This document shows, piece after piece, positions 1-11,602 of a stretch of 64,000 nucleotides of DNA (the stretch's first letter is position 1; the number at the start of each line of letters is the position of its first letter). The notes beneath the pieces were generated by a model. It saw only the letters and a list, made by a program, of their open reading frames with translations, was not told the DNA's origin and searched no databases. The position numbers and the translations under genes are program-made. Source of the stretch: Carettochelys insculpta (Eukaryota > Chordata > Testudines > Carettochelyidae); contig NC_134138.1 of NCBI RefSeq assembly GCF_033958435.1, positions 29,170,598-29,234,597 on the forward strand, read 5' to 3'.

Positions 1-346
1 TAACCTCTGGGGAAAGAGATTCCACCACCTCTCTAGCTAATGCATTCCAGTGCTTCACCACCCCCTAGTGAAACAGTTTTTCCCAATATCCATCCTAGAA
101 CTTGTTCTGCCATCTGTCACTACTTAGAACAACCTCTATCCATCCTCTTTAGAGCTCCCCTTCAGAAAGCTGAAGCTGCTATCAAATTCCCAATCACTCT
201 TCTCTTCTGCAAACTAAGTCCAAATTCCTCAGCCTCTCCTTGTAGGTCATGTGCTCCAGACCCCTAATGATTTTGGTTGCCAATGCCTCCACTGTATCCA
301 CATCCTTTCTATTCTGGGGGGCCCAGAACTGGACACAATACTCCAG
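1..346 (-). mobile_element. CR1 LINE fragment
   Basis: On the minus strand this is the CR1 ORF2 C-terminal region and what follows it. The stretch near 315-346 reads in reverse as the CR1 phrase meaning L-E-Y-C-V-Q-F-W (a tactgtgtccagttctgg core). Downstream, the text about hospital-like runs of 'gaaaactgtttcactagg' type sequence is typical of CR1 tails. Stop codons and indels break the frame. The copy is cut by the window start, so its true 3-prime end is not visible. CR1 is the main LINE of turtles, birds and crocodilians. Confidence 0.8.
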
Positions 347-2605
347 AATAAAGAAGGACTATTAAATCTTAAATGATTTAATAGAAAAAATATTTAAATA
401 TATGCAATCACAGGACTTTATTATTGGAATAATTCCTCATAACAATACATTCCTTTACTTGCATTTTGAGAATAACAAGTGTCAAATTCCCAATATGCAC
501 TGAGCGTCCTTAACACTCAGGTATGTGGCACCTCTCAAGCTCACACCTAGGACATGTCCACTTAGAATCTAGAAACCTGTAAAGATTATCCAATTTTTAC
601 TGCAAAAATGCAAAGGGCAAAAATATATTTACTGTGACTGTTCTAATCAATAAACTAGAAACAGGACCGATAACTTCAAAAGAACATGAGATGAGTAAAA
701 AAGAGCTATCTCAAATCTTATCACTTTCACTGGCTTTTAAATTCTGCACTTGATAAAAGATTCACCTCTCTTTATTTATATAATAAAATGGATTTGAAAA
801 GAGATCTTACTAGGGTGTGGAGTGTATTTATATGTAGTTCAGAAGGCCACTTGCCTCAGCTGATAATTATTCTGCATTTTTAGCATCAGGGTGGGCAAAT
901 CCTTCTATTTTTTCATTGGACAAAAAGAATTATTTCCTTCCCGTTACATAACCAGAAGTCCCAGTGTCTGCCATTGTGCTATCACTGTCTACCTTCCTAA
1001 CACATGGGCTAAAGTTGCTCAAAGGCACAGAGATATATATTTAACCTGTCTTATTTTAAACTTTGCACTTTTTTTTAACTAATGTGAAATTTTAGGTCAG
1101 CTGGAGTTATCTCTGAACTTTTTAGTCCACAATTCTGCAACATAGATCTAACCAGTTTGCACTGAAATTTGACTTCAACTCTGTCTGCTTAAAATGGAGC
1201 TATTTGTGGTTTATTGGATATATGCAGGATTACAGTTCAGTTTGTCTTGGGGTTTGTTTTTTTTAGACACTCCCTAAATTTATAGTTATCCACTGAGTCT
1301 CTTTTCCATGAAAAAGCCTTATTTACTTTTAAAAATATACTTGTCCATATATTTAGACTGTATGTTTTTCAGTATTTTACTAAGATAAAATACTGATAAA
1401 AACAGATCAAGAATGAAATAATTCACAATGAAACCTGTTATTCAGTTGTTAAGAGCTACCATAAAGGTAAAACGCAGAAACTCTACCCAATTAGGAAGCT
1501 AGAAGTGGACAATCTCTCTATATACAAAACAAACCGAAATAAGAGACATGAAATCAATCACAACAAATACTGGAACCATTACAGAAATAAACAATTTACA
1601 ACTTTAGCCCAACCCTCTGGTAAGAGACAATGCATGCTGTAATCAGGAAAAATGACTATGGAAGTCAGAGTTTCTACCATGGTTCCTTTCCTGATCTTAA
1701 GAAATGATTCTGATAAATGGGCTCTGATTAGTATAGCATTGATTAGATTGAAACATACGGAGCTGACCATGAGAAAGGTACATGAAGATAACACTTATCT
1801 CACTAGGCGCTTTCAGAAGCAAATTAAAACCATATGACTGCACAGAACAGTCTGGGAAACCTTTTAATAAGTAGAACAGGTCAGAAAAAACTCAGATAAA
1901 ACATTTTCCTGGGGATTTGTCAGTTTCACCCCACAGAGGATAGACGTTTCATCACGGCAGTTTGATTTCTTGACTGAGGTCCAATAAAACACAGGTTTCA
2001 GAACCTGGCAGCTCACATACTCCACCTCTCTGTAGCTTCCCTGCCAGCCTGGACTTCCCCAGAACAAGAGCTCCCTGGCCTTTCATGGGGAATTTCAGAA
2101 TTTGAGGTTTTCATTCTGAAGTGGAAGAAAACAAATTTTGAAATCTGGAAATCATCCATGAGCCGGATTTATGTTTCCCTTCACAGCTCTGGTCATCCAG
2201 AGAACCTACTATTTTATGTGCCCAGCAGGAATTCATCTCTCCTATCTTGAGGAGGAGACCATTTGGTACAGTACTTCTCATTCTTTTTTAAGTGCTTATT
2301 AAAAAACACAATAGTCAGAATCGGCTTGTTTCCTGACAAGCTTGGAATCTAAATAGACATGCCCAAGGATGGCAGGGGAAAACAGAGTCAAAGAGAAGTG
2401 AAATCACTTGACCAAGATACACAAAGAAGGTCTGTGGCAAAGCCAGGGAAAGCACCCAAACTTTCTGACTCTTAGCTCAGAGTTCTAGCCCCTGATCACA
2501 CTACACCTGTATTTATCTTTCCTTGTGGTTTTGCTGCAATATCTCTGAGGCTTTGTGTTATCACTGCAGAGCTGACTAGCGTGAGCTCCTCTCAAGTTAG
2601 GTCAT
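347..2605. other. No recognisable gene or repeat
   Basis: AT-rich DNA with only short chance open frames (at most 71 codons). I see no splice-flanked coding pattern, tandem repeat or transposon end here. Confidence 0.5.
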
Positions 2606-2785
2606 GTGTACACTAGTGAGCTTATAGCACAGCTGTACAGTTGTAGTTGTGCCGCTGTAAATTGCTCATGTAGTCACTCTATGCTGAAAAGAGAGAACTC
2701 TCCCATTGACATAATAAAGCCACCCGAATGAGCAGCAGTAGGTATGCCAGCAGGAGAAGCTCTCCACAGGGTACTGGAACAATAT
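2606..2785. mobile_element. Truncated Harbinger-like MITE
   Basis: Begins with a gtgtacactag-type end. It contains the motif of opposed gagagaactctcccattgac and caggagaagctctcc that is common in short turtle DNA elements. The matching right terminus is missing, so the copy is truncated. Family assignment rests on pattern memory, not on a search. Confidence 0.45.
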
Positions 2786-2904
2786 GTATGGTAGGATTGC
2801 TGAAAGCCACTGACCTAAGCTGTAAATCTTCCATATAATAAAGCCAAGAGGTGCTGCTGTACCTCCCTTCCCTTAGTTCCAGATCTACCACAACATAATG
2901 TGCA

Positions 2905-3207
2905 CATAGGTTGAACCTCTCTAGTTCGGCACTGTCTTGTCCTGGAACATCTGTAATCCAGCATGATTTAGTAAACCAGATAACCACTTATCATGGATGT
3001 AGCCAAGTTTCTTGTGGTCCCATAAAGTTTGTTTCCAGCCACCAGACCTGGCTCTCGCTCTTCTGTGCTGTTTGGCTCTAATTTACCCCAAATGTTTTCT
3101 CAGAGCCCAGTAAGCACTGGAAGAGTTGGTAATGCTGCTAGAAAATATTGACCTTCCCATTGTCAGGCACTAGATGGAGAGTGGTGGACTAGAGAGGTTC
3201 AACTTGT
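2905..3207. mobile_element. Tigger-like MITE with TIRs
   Basis: Terminal inverted repeats are clear: ggttgaacctctctagt at 2909 onward and actagagaggttcaac ending near 3203. TA dinucleotides sit at both outer edges, as expected for Tc1/mariner-pogo transposition. About 300 bp, non-coding, with no transposase remnant. It would have been mobilised in trans. Confidence 0.7.
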
Positions 3208-4264
3208 ACTACTTAAACTGCTGACATAGATTGTAGTACGGACATTGGCTTCATATAGTGTACATGAGCGTGGTCACACTGTTGAAGTACATGGATTGTT
3301 TATGCTAGGAGTTAATGAGCTCTGCCAACTCCAGCTGTAGCCTATACTGACAATGACAGACCAGTCAACTTTTAAAAGTAGGTCTGGGCCGATACCCCCA
3401 GCACCTCCAGGTTTGCTGCATCAGTTATGAAAGTAAAAAATATTGCTTGAGTCTCAGCACTTCCTTGCTTGAACTTCTGGCACCTTTCTTCATTACAGAT
3501 TAAGAACTGCTGAAAAATACCACCATGCATGAGTTAAAAGGGTTTTGTACATGGATGGAACTTGAATTATAACTCAAATTAATTCTGCAGTGAAGACAAG
3601 CCCTTAAAAACTGAAGGCAAAAATTATTAGAGCCAAAATCTACATGCATTTTCAATGAGAAATTATACTGGTTTGTGTAAACATTGCCAGTCTGTTTCAA
3701 ATATACAGTCCTCTTTTTAAGTGGGAAGTCTTTAAACAGGAAGTCTCCCCAAAAACTGATTGAGGACTAATTTACCTTAATAGCATGACTGATTTTTGGT
3801 AAGGAAGGGATATTCATTTTGGTTTCATTGGGATACCTTCAAGTAATTTAGCCCTGCTTAATGCTTTGTGCCCATCACAGTCTCATGCTGCTTCCCTCAG
3901 CATGTTTCTTTTAATAAAATTTTCTCAGACCCTCCTGAGTTGTGTTCCAGACAGTTCTTATAGCAAATCAACTGCCTGCTAGTTTGCTGTTTCCATGTGG
4001 TGGTCATTACACCTCTGCTCCCCCTGGCAGTGGGTTTGCTCCCTGGGTTCACTCTCTCCTCAGCTGCGCAGGCCTGTCTAATAACATGACTAGCTGGTTG
4101 CTTCAATTTGGGTAGTAAGATTACTAGTGAACTGTTTCGTTTTCATAGATATAGAAACAAGCCAACAGCCTGGAGTTTGTTTCCTTACTCTGAAATAAAT
4201 ATACAAGGCTACACCCTTCCCTGATTTAACCTTGTCTAGTTCCACTGACTTCAATAGAACAAAA
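3208..4264. other. No recognisable gene or repeat
   Basis: Mostly unique-looking sequence. A short gtgtacatgag stretch near 3260 may be debris of another DNA element. No coding pattern was seen. Confidence 0.45.
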
Positions 4265-4345
4265 CAGCAGTCATGCAGCACTTTAAAGACTAACCAAATA
4301 ATTTATTAGGTGATGAGCTTTCGTAACAGAGTAGCACTGCTTTAT
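4265..4345 (-). mobile_element. PLE family A terminal fragment
   Basis: Contains the family A hallmark: cactttaaagactaac, then aataatttattaggtgatg and agctttcgt. These are the same words as the ends of the copies at 8.7, 15.4, 53.6 and 57.4 kb. Only about 80 bp remain, and the copy breaks within the hammerhead-like hairpin. Confidence 0.75.
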
Positions 4346-6763
4346 ACCACCTGTGATCCGTGCCCCAAAACTCCTAGTTCTTAGGATTGTGGAGAGAACC
4401 TTCCAAATGCATAGAGGTTCTGAGGGGGAGGATCTGGATTAATGGCCAAAGCTACCGGGTGGGAAACGGAACTTTTTTGGTTTTGTTCAAAGAGCCTTTT
4501 TGTAATCAATGGTGTTGTTACATCTGCCTGTTTTCATTACCTCTTTCTTTCTTTTCTCCTTCCCTCCTGTGTTTATCACACTGACTTTTTGTGTCATTTC
4601 AAATTACATTGACCCCTTCTGTGGCCACAGACCACATCAACCTGCATGTGAATCAAACCAGTGAAGGCTTTGCCCAAGGTGACAGCCTGGCGCAGGTTCC
4701 CAGCTCCTTGGCTAATTGACTGCCTTGGACATAGATGGCTCAAGCCACATGCCAATATTTTTATTTTTGTCATGGTGTTCACAATAACCCACAGTCTACA
4801 TGTTACAGTGTACCCTGCCCCATAAGGTAGTGGTGCCTAGTAGTCCTGCTAGTAATCATGGTCATATGGCAAGGCCCTTCAAGATTTTGTGAGTGGTAGG
4901 TTGTGATGTACAAAGAGCTAGGAAATAAGCGCTAGGAAATAAGAGGCATTAGAGGAGACAAAGTGGTTCTGGGACTAAGGAGCATTTGGAAGAAAATCAG
5001 TGCTTCATTATGGGCCTAGGACGTGGATCCTTGCACAGTGGAGAGCTACATTTCCCTCTCACCCAGCCAATCAGGAATGAGGTGGAAGATGGGGGACTTG
5101 TATGTGGCTTCTTCCCACTGCAGAGTAGGGCAGATAGCAGTAGAAAGGCTGCCCGCTGAGCATCTAAGCTGGGGGACTAATTAGGAAAGGGTGCTCAGCT
5201 GAAGGGTGCTAAGCTGAGCTTGTCCTCTTTAGCTCAGCTGAAGATCAAACCGGCTCAGGCCTTGTAGCTGATCTAAATCAACAACCTTTAGCTCCATGGA
5301 AGAAGACAGAGGATCTCCTGCTTGCACAAGGGAGATGCTGTTTGTCCCAAAGCAAGCAGCAGAGGGATGACCTGAAATGCAACCGCAGTCCCAGAAGGAC
5401 TGAAAGACAGGACAAGGGAAATATTGATCCCTTAAGCCAAGAGACAGAGGGACTCCTTGCAGTGCAGCCCACATGCTGTCAGAGGGCATATGAGTACGTC
5501 TGAGGAAGTGCCTCTGTAGCTGGTGGAGATGAAGCTGTGAGAAACCACAACACCAAGATCGGGATAGCAGAGTTTTCAGATCTGGTGAAGAGGACACTGA
5601 CAAACAAAACAAAGGGAGAAGTAGCCCAGTAAGATGGTCAAGGAATTGAAGTAATAGTCTTCAGCTGCCTACAACACAGTGCCTAGTCAGAAACCAGAGG
5701 AGAGTGGGCCTTGGTTCCTCTACTGCTCCCCAAGGCCATGGGGGAAAGTACAGGGTTCAAGAATAAAAGAACAAGATCTATGACTCTCTGGCAGAGACTG
5801 AAGGTCCAGGATGGGGTTGGAGACCATTAGATTTTGGGTTTTCTGTGTTTTGGACTTTTCTATTATCCCTAGAAGAGGAGTTGACTGAGAGGGGACCTGG
5901 CCTGAGGGTGAGGCCATGGAAAAAGCAGACCACTGTTGAATCAGGTTGGACCAAGGGGGTGTCTATATCTGGACACAATAAGGTACATTGAAGTGAGAGT
6001 GTAGACCGGGGAGCCAACAGCCTCCCTGGGCAAGGTGTGGGGGGCAGTGCAGGGGGTGAGGGAGGTGTCACTATGGTCCAGGAAGGGGTGTGGCCTCAGG
6101 TGGAAGGGGCAGGGCTGGAGGCAAGCAGGCCTCTGTGCCACCTGAACCATGGCATGCCTCCTCAGTGCTGTCTGGAGTATGCTGTGTGGTGCTCTACCAG
6201 AGATTTGAAAGGACTGGGACTATGGGTGCCACCACTCCTGGTCCATGGGCAGTTGCCTTCTTTCCTCCGCCCACCCACCTCCTGCCAGCAGGCACCATAT
6301 ACAGCTTCATTTTCACCAAGGGACACCCAGCTCATGTTTTGGACCAGCATAAAAAACCAGACACCCTAGAGGGAAGGAATTGGCATTCACTAGCTGTGAC
6401 ATGGCCTCCCTGTTCTCACTCCCCACTCTTGTGTCTTTTTAGGTTTCAAGAGAGCAACACTCCAGCATCCTCTTGATGAAGACCTAGCAGCAGGGTCTCT
6501 TCTCTCTGTATGTCTATAAAGAGAAATCCTGCTTTCACTCATGTCAGTGGGAATCTCAGCACTGACTTCCATGGGGCTTTGATTTCTCCCATGCCATAGC
6601 TGCCATTGGTGCTGAGGAACTGACATTAGCCTCAGTGTCACTATGGTTGCACGTTAGCCTTACACAGAATGACACTGTTTCTGTGAATGACAACTCACAT
6701 CTACGATAACTGAGAATCTTGTAGGAATTAACAGGATTTCTTCTGCAGTTGTTCATCCTCTTG
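4346..6763. other. No supported gene; possible degraded retroelement
   Basis: A 14-bp unit (gctaggaaataag) is tandemly duplicated at about 4918-4946. From roughly 4960 to 5960 the sequence has the look of an old LTR or leader (subtly repeated gctcagctgaag, polypurine-rich text), but I see no TG...CA borders or primer site. The 127-codon frame at 5229-5612 on the minus strand has low-complexity composition and no family resemblance. Confidence 0.35.
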
Positions 6764-6771
6764 CCATAAGC

Positions 6772-7080
6772 CAGGGATCAGCAACCCCCAGTATGTGTGA
6801 CAAGAGCTGATTTTCATTGGCATGTGAGGCAGAAGCTCTGGCCTGCTCCTCCTCCCCCTTGCAGCCAGGAGCTTGCTCAAAGCCATGCCGCCTGTGGAGT
6901 AACAAAAGACCAGCTAATGCAATCAACCACCACCTACACGATAAAGCTCTCATCTTTATTAAGGAACCTGTTGTAAGTAGAACTACTAGTGACCTTACAA
7001 GTATCACCAGCACTCAGACCATACACAGTGGTCAAAAGGTCAAATTTCAGCACTCTGCCTCAGAAAGTTTGCTGATCCCG
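6772..7080. mobile_element. hAT MITE
   Basis: Starts cagggatcagcaacc and ends gtttgctgatcccg, a typical hAT terminal inverted repeat pair. Flanks ccataagc (6764-6771) and ccataggt (7081-7088) fit a diverged 8-bp target duplication (6 of 8). No transposase coding remains. Confidence 0.7.
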
Positions 7081-7117
7081 CCATAGGTTCTTACTCTGAA
7101 CATCCTGACAGACAGTA

Positions 7118-7576
7118 CAGTAAACCCTCACGTCATGCAGGGGTTGTGCTCTGGCAACCCCTGCGTAACTTCAATTTTCATGCAAGATGGGTTGGGGGAG
7201 ATGGGAACGAAGCTGCTGCTTGGTTCCCAGCTCCCCTCCACTTGTGGACCCAGGACACTGACGAGCCCACCAGGGCTGGTCAGTTTCCTGGCTGCTTCTC
7301 CCGGTCTTCCACCAGCAGCACGGCTATCAGGCTGACAGCCACACCGCTCAGGGAAGGCAGGGGGAAGGCTTTTAGCTGACCTAGCTGCCTGTGGACAGCT
7401 AGGCACGCTAGGAGCCTTCCCTCTGCCTTCCCCCAGTGGCACAGCTGTCAGGTTGACAGCCATGCAGCTGGGAGAAGGCAGGGAGAGGGGGCTGCAGAGC
7501 AGTGTCAGTGTTGTGCGTAACTTGCGCTGAGGCAAGTTACACACAACTTGCAGCTGCTTATGTCAAGGATTTACTG
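7118..7576. mobile_element. Tigger-like MITE
   Basis: Left end cagtaaaccctc, preceded by TA (7116-7117), pairs with right end aggatttactg. The interior is GC-richer and holds inverted blocks around a mention of cggctatcaggctgacagcc near 7321 and 7445. Related elements sit at 16226-17029 and 44431-44954. Open frames across it are incidental. Confidence 0.7.
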
Positions 7577-8571
7577 TGTAAACTTCCAGTATTCAGTGGG
7601 CCTGGTTTCTCTTTCATACCAATACAAGTCAGGACTGATCCTAATGATGAAATCTGTGATCTTAGACCAGTGCAAAGGTGATTAGGGACAACGTGTTTTG
7701 GCATATGGAACTTGAATTATCCGTGTACTTGCCTTGGCTGGCAATTAAAAACATTCTGACTTGGCAGCATAATTCTCATCTTATTGGCACTTCTTTCTTA
7801 AATCAGTGCAGTTTCACCAGATACAATTCAGTATGTTAGAATATCCACCAGTATACAAGATTAGGCCTATAAACTAACTGAATCTAATGAAAAACTAACT
7901 TTGATGCACCAAGTGACCCAGCTTGATGGATATAAAACTTTCATATAATGTTTCACTTTCATGATGAATGCGACTGGTAGATCAAAATACTTCAGAGAAG
8001 GAAGATATTTTCTTAAAGTTCAGAGTGTTGTTTTATTGTAGCTTCCTAAGGTTAACACTTCCCCTTTGCACTACAATGACTGAAGTTACTAAAGCTTTTT
8101 TTTTTTGAGCTCTTCACGTTCGTCAGTATGCAGGCCACAGTAGGAGCAGATGTATGTTTCCAGAGATCAAGTTTGAGAGAAGAGGGGCATTTCTTTAAGC
8201 GCATGTAGTTTAAAGTGAGGGCAAAAGATCCAAACTCCTACTTACACTGTGATCACTATGCTGCTTCATTTTTTTCCACATCATTTTTGACACCAATTCA
8301 GCAGTGAAGCCCTGCAGGAAAAGCAGAAGCAATGAAAGGTGTTGGCAAAACAACAAAGAACAAGTCAGATGTCAAAGTCCATATCCTGTCCTTGTGACAA
8401 CTCCCCTTCCCTGGCCTTCCATGCACAATGCTCCCATTAATGTCTGTGGAAGTTTGGTTTGTAGAAAGGGGGCTAGATATCTGTCTCAATTCAAGTGCCT
8501 CTTTAAGCACATGAAATGTCTCACTGAGTGCAATGAGGCAGGCACAGGCTGTGTCTCCTGCCAAACTCCTA
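7577..8571. other. No recognisable gene or repeat
   Basis: Unique-looking sequence. The 145-codon frame starting at 8304 runs into the DNA element at 8572 and has no recognisable family. Confidence 0.45.
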
Positions 8572-8740
8572 TGCTGTGTCTATATTTGCATTCCTCTTTG
8601 AAAAGAGGCATGGAAATAAAGGAAATTGAAAATACAGATGAGGCACTGAATTACATATCTGGCACCTCATTTGCATATTCTCCTTTCAAAAGAAAAAAGC
8701 AGTGTAGGCAGGGCTCTTTCAAAAATAATCCCCATTTTTG
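8572..8740. mobile_element. Palindromic MITE, left arm
   Basis: The left arm reads gctgtgtctatatttgcattc through atgaggcactgaattacata to cagtgtaggcagggctcttt. Its reverse complement is present at 10016-10255. Together they form one long palindromic DNA element interrupted by the PLE at 8741-10015. A single arm of the same family is at 42935-43150. Confidence 0.8.
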
Positions 8741-8774
8741 AAAGATTAACAAAATAATTTATTAGGTGATGAGC

Positions 8775-8801
8775 TTTCGTGGAACAGACCCACTTCTTCA
8801 G
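8775..8801 (-). ncRNA. Hammerhead-like core in PLE left end
   Basis: Read on the minus strand: CTGAAGA (fits CUGANGA), then a hairpin with GTGG/CCAC arms, then GAAA. These are the two conserved strands of a hammerhead ribozyme. PLE terminal repeats are known to carry hammerhead motifs. The cleavage-site strand and stem I were not resolved, so activity is not claimed. Confidence 0.5.
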
Positions 8802-8928
8802 ATCATAGCCATACCAGAACAGACTTAATATATAAAGCACAGAGAACCAAAAATAGGAATCAAGGTTGACAAATCAGAAAAATATTATCAAGGTGAGCAA
8901 ATCAGAGAGTGGAGGGGCAGAATGTGTG

Positions 8929-9741
8929 GGGATGGCAATGGCAATGGCAATATTCATAAACCTGAATTACCCACCAGGAGAAATAAAAAAACAAATCAAC
9001 AGGGCCAGACGAATACCCAGAGACCAACTACTCCAAGATAGGCCCAAAAAAGCCAAGAACAGAACACCACTGGTCATTACCTACAGCCCCCAACTCAAAC
9101 CACTGCAACGCATTATTAAAGACCTACAACCTATCCTTAATCAGGATGCCACACTCCAGAAGGCCCTAGGTGACAGGCCTGTTCTCTCCTACAGACAACC
9201 TCCCAACCTTATGAGGATTCTCACTAACAACCACAGTCTATACCGCAGGAATACCAGTCCTGGAACTTTTCCTTGCAACAAAGCTTGTTGCTAGCTTTGT
9301 CCACATATTTATTCTGGAGACACCATCACTGGAACTAACCAGGTTATTCACAGAATAACCAGGTTATTCACAGAATAATGGGCACGTTCTCATGATCCTC
9401 AACTAACATCATATACACCATCATGTACCAACAATGTCCAGATGATTTGTATATTGGACAGACTTCAAACTCTCAAACCCTGACCAAGAATTAATGGGCA
9501 CTAAACAGACATAAAAGTACTCCTGATCCACAAACCGGTCAGCCAGCATTTTAATGGAGTGGGTCATTCTGTTAATGACCTGAAGGTTTATGTCTTAGTG
9601 AAGAGGAATTTTCACAACAGATTGGAAAGAGGGGCTGCTGAACTGTCTTTTATATTCAAATTCGACACATTAACACATGGTTTGAACCGGGATGGGAATT
9701 TTTTAGGTCATTATAGGGGCTCTTTTTCATACTTGACTTAA
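8929..9741 (+). pseudogene. PLE polyprotein relic (RT C-terminus, GIY-YIG region)
   Basis: The open frame within 8866-9294 gives a PLE-type RT thumb/linker. Key parts are VLSYRQPPNLMRIL, which resembles the conserved SYRRPPNLRDLL block, and GTFPCNKACC, which matches the GTFPCNRPRC cysteine motif preceding the endonuclease. After a stop at 9292-9294, other frames continue with a CPHIYSGDTITGT block. A degenerate GIY-YIG domain follows (INGH then KPVSQHFNGVGHSVNDLKV, the last part open at 9559-9741). Several stops and frameshifts make it non-functional. In PLEs this protein nicks target DNA and reverse transcribes the element RNA. The RT catalytic motifs lie upstream of the truncation and are absent. 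Confidence 0.85.
9337..9377. repeat. 20-bp tandem duplication in PLE
   Basis: The unit aaccaggttattcacagaat occurs twice in direct succession within the PLE linker-coding region. It probably arose by slippage after insertion, as it disturbs the reading frame. Confidence 0.9.
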
Positions 9742-9887
9742 TCTAATTCTTGACTCCGCTCTCCATCTCCTGCTCTCTACTCTCTGATTTGCTCACCTTG
9801 ATAATATTTTTCTGATTTGTCAACCTTGATTACTATTTTTGTTTTTCTATGCCTTAAATATTGAGTCTGTTCTTGTAAGGCTATGAT

Positions 9888-9914
9888 CTGAAGAAGTGGG
9901 TCTGTTCCACAAAA
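9888..9914 (+). ncRNA. Hammerhead-like core in PLE right end (GAAA lost)
   Basis: CTGAAGA at 9888-9894, then a GTGG/CCAC hairpin, then AAAA at 9911-9914 where other copies have GAAA. The G-to-A change should abolish the conserved strand, so this arm is probably dead. Confidence 0.45.
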
Positions 9915-10015
9915 GCTCATCACCTAATAAATTATTTTGTTAGTCTTTAAAGTGCTACTGGACTGCTTTTTTGTTTTCATAGTATATAGTCTAGCATGGC
10001 TTTTTCTCTGTTACT

Positions 10016-10255
10016 ATTTTTGAAAGAACCCTTCTTCCTGAAACAAAATAGGTAGAAGGGTTCTTCTGAAGATGGGGTTGACTTTCAAAAGAGCCCTGTC
10101 TACACTGCTTTTTTTCCTGCGAAAGCAGCTCTTTCAAAAGGAAACTATGCAAATGAGGTGCCAGATATGTAAATCAGTGCCTCATTTACATTTTTGATTT
10201 CCTTCATTTTGCATGCCTGTTTTGAAAGGGGAATGCAAGTGCAGACACAGCTCTA
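10016..10255. mobile_element. Palindromic MITE, right arm and central hairpin
   Basis: Reverse complement of the left arm at 8572-8740. It carries the central hairpin agaacccttcttcctg with its partner aggtagaagggttctt, and ends gcaagtgcagacacagc. The PLE landed just left of this hairpin. Confidence 0.8.
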
Positions 10256-11551
10256 GATTTTAAGGCTGGAATGGATGATCATTATCATCCCACCTGACTG
10301 CCTGTGCAGAATGACTAGATCTAGTAACAGCTACTTATGCAACAGCAATTATAATATAGCATTTAACTGCATAAATGTATTCAAACAATGGATTATCTCA
10401 TGTATGTGGCATGCAGACACCATAGGTTGTATTTGTTATGCCCTTTGGGGGATAAAATGAATGATCCCTACCATGACACCCTAACACAATGACAAACTGA
10501 TTCCCAGAGATTAATTATTTTGATGATGGGATTGGGGAAGAGAGATACCCAAGCAAATAAATACCTGGGTATTTTTCTGGTTTCCATCACCACAGTTTCT
10601 GAGCACCTTTGTGCTATGGTCTGGAGGCTGCCAAACCAAGGCAGCGGCAGAATGAGAGAGGAAGCAAGTACCACAAGAAGAAATCTTGTTTTAAAGGAAA
10701 AGCTACTTCAGCCAATGCTAACATTAGGCAGGACAAGAAGATTGCTAAGAGGGTATACTGTTTAATGGCCACTTACTGAGTCAGCAGCTAATGACTGCGG
10801 GAGAGATTTTTGCATAAAACAGCAAGAACTTTGGAGATAAGTAGTACTCTGTAATCCAAAGGCAGCAAGAGCAGTTTAGTCAAAGACTTTGACAATGGTC
10901 GGCAGGTAGTACTAGGTACAGTGTGCACCACTGAGCATGTATAAACTCAGGAAATTCAGGCATGTCCAGGGTACCTGGTTTCCAGTTTTTACCTGGAAAA
11001 TCTGATTTCAAAGGAGGCTCCATGGTTTCCCATCACATCTACTGACTGGATACCCCAAATCCAGTTACTATGGGTAGGGGAAGGTGCTCTGTCATCACCT
11101 GTTCCAGCCCCTGCTGAGCTAAGGCTACCTCCTACTTGCATTGAGCAGCTGTAGCTCCCTGACCCAGCTCTGCAGGTGAGTCCTTCACAACCCACTCATG
11201 GAGGGGGAGAAGGCAGGGGAAAAACCAGGAACAGGGAAGTAAAGAGAATGGAGGCAGGGCCTTAGGGGGAAGGGGCAGGGCTGGAACAGCGTTTCACAGG
11301 GAAGGAATTGGGGCATGGAGGAGGTCTGGGGAGAAGGCATGGGGCAGGGAGCGGTAAGTCCTCAGTAGGGAAGGGTGTGTCTGCAATGCCTGCTGGTGTG
11401 TCTGGTTTTTAGTATTACACAGCTGGCACCTCAAGGCAGGGCTTTAAGCTCTTCACTCTGCACCACTGTCAAAGTCACTTTAGACAGAAACACTGATGAA
11501 TGCTGAGTACTGATATTGTATGCAGTGCAGCTACAGCAACGTTAGTTCCAG
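10256..11551. other. No recognisable gene or repeat
   Basis: Open frames of 61-81 codons have no family features. 11200-11390 is G-rich (ggggaaggggcaggg type runs). Confidence 0.45.
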
Positions 11552-11602
11552 GATATTAGAGAAGCACAAGGGGTGATGTAATCTCTTTTATTGGACCAAT
11601 TT
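11552..11602. mobile_element. Possible PLE end fragment
   Basis: The phrase gatgtaatctcttttattgg, followed by accaatttctggtagcgagg and gacaag, matches a repeat end I associate with another turtle PLE-like family. It is only about 50 bp long, so assignment is weak. Confidence 0.4.

Larger units (their letters stand above)
8741..10015 (+). mobile_element. Penelope-like element, family A, copy 1
   Basis: About 1.27 kb inserted in the centre of a palindromic MITE, flanked by an exact 11-bp duplication, atttttgaaag, at 8734-8744 and 10016-10026 (the inner border overlaps by a few bases). The two ends are inverted copies of one another: cacttcttcagatcatagcc at the left and ggctatgatctgaagaagtg at the right. 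Between them lies a plus-strand relic of the PLE polyprotein (C-terminal RT region, Cys motif, GIY-YIG-like region). PLEs are retroelements with an RT fused to a GIY-YIG endonuclease and often carry direct or inverted terminal repeats. This copy is 5-prime truncated within the RT and inactive. Confidence 0.88.

Noticed and set aside
5229..5612. 127-codon minus frame
   Set aside because: No recognisable family, and a second overlapping frame is equally open. It is probably old repeat-derived sequence.
8866..9294. A domesticated host gene from the PLE frame
   Set aside because: The frame is truncated within the RT, has stops and a tandem duplication just downstream, and shows no sign of selection that can be judged from one copy.
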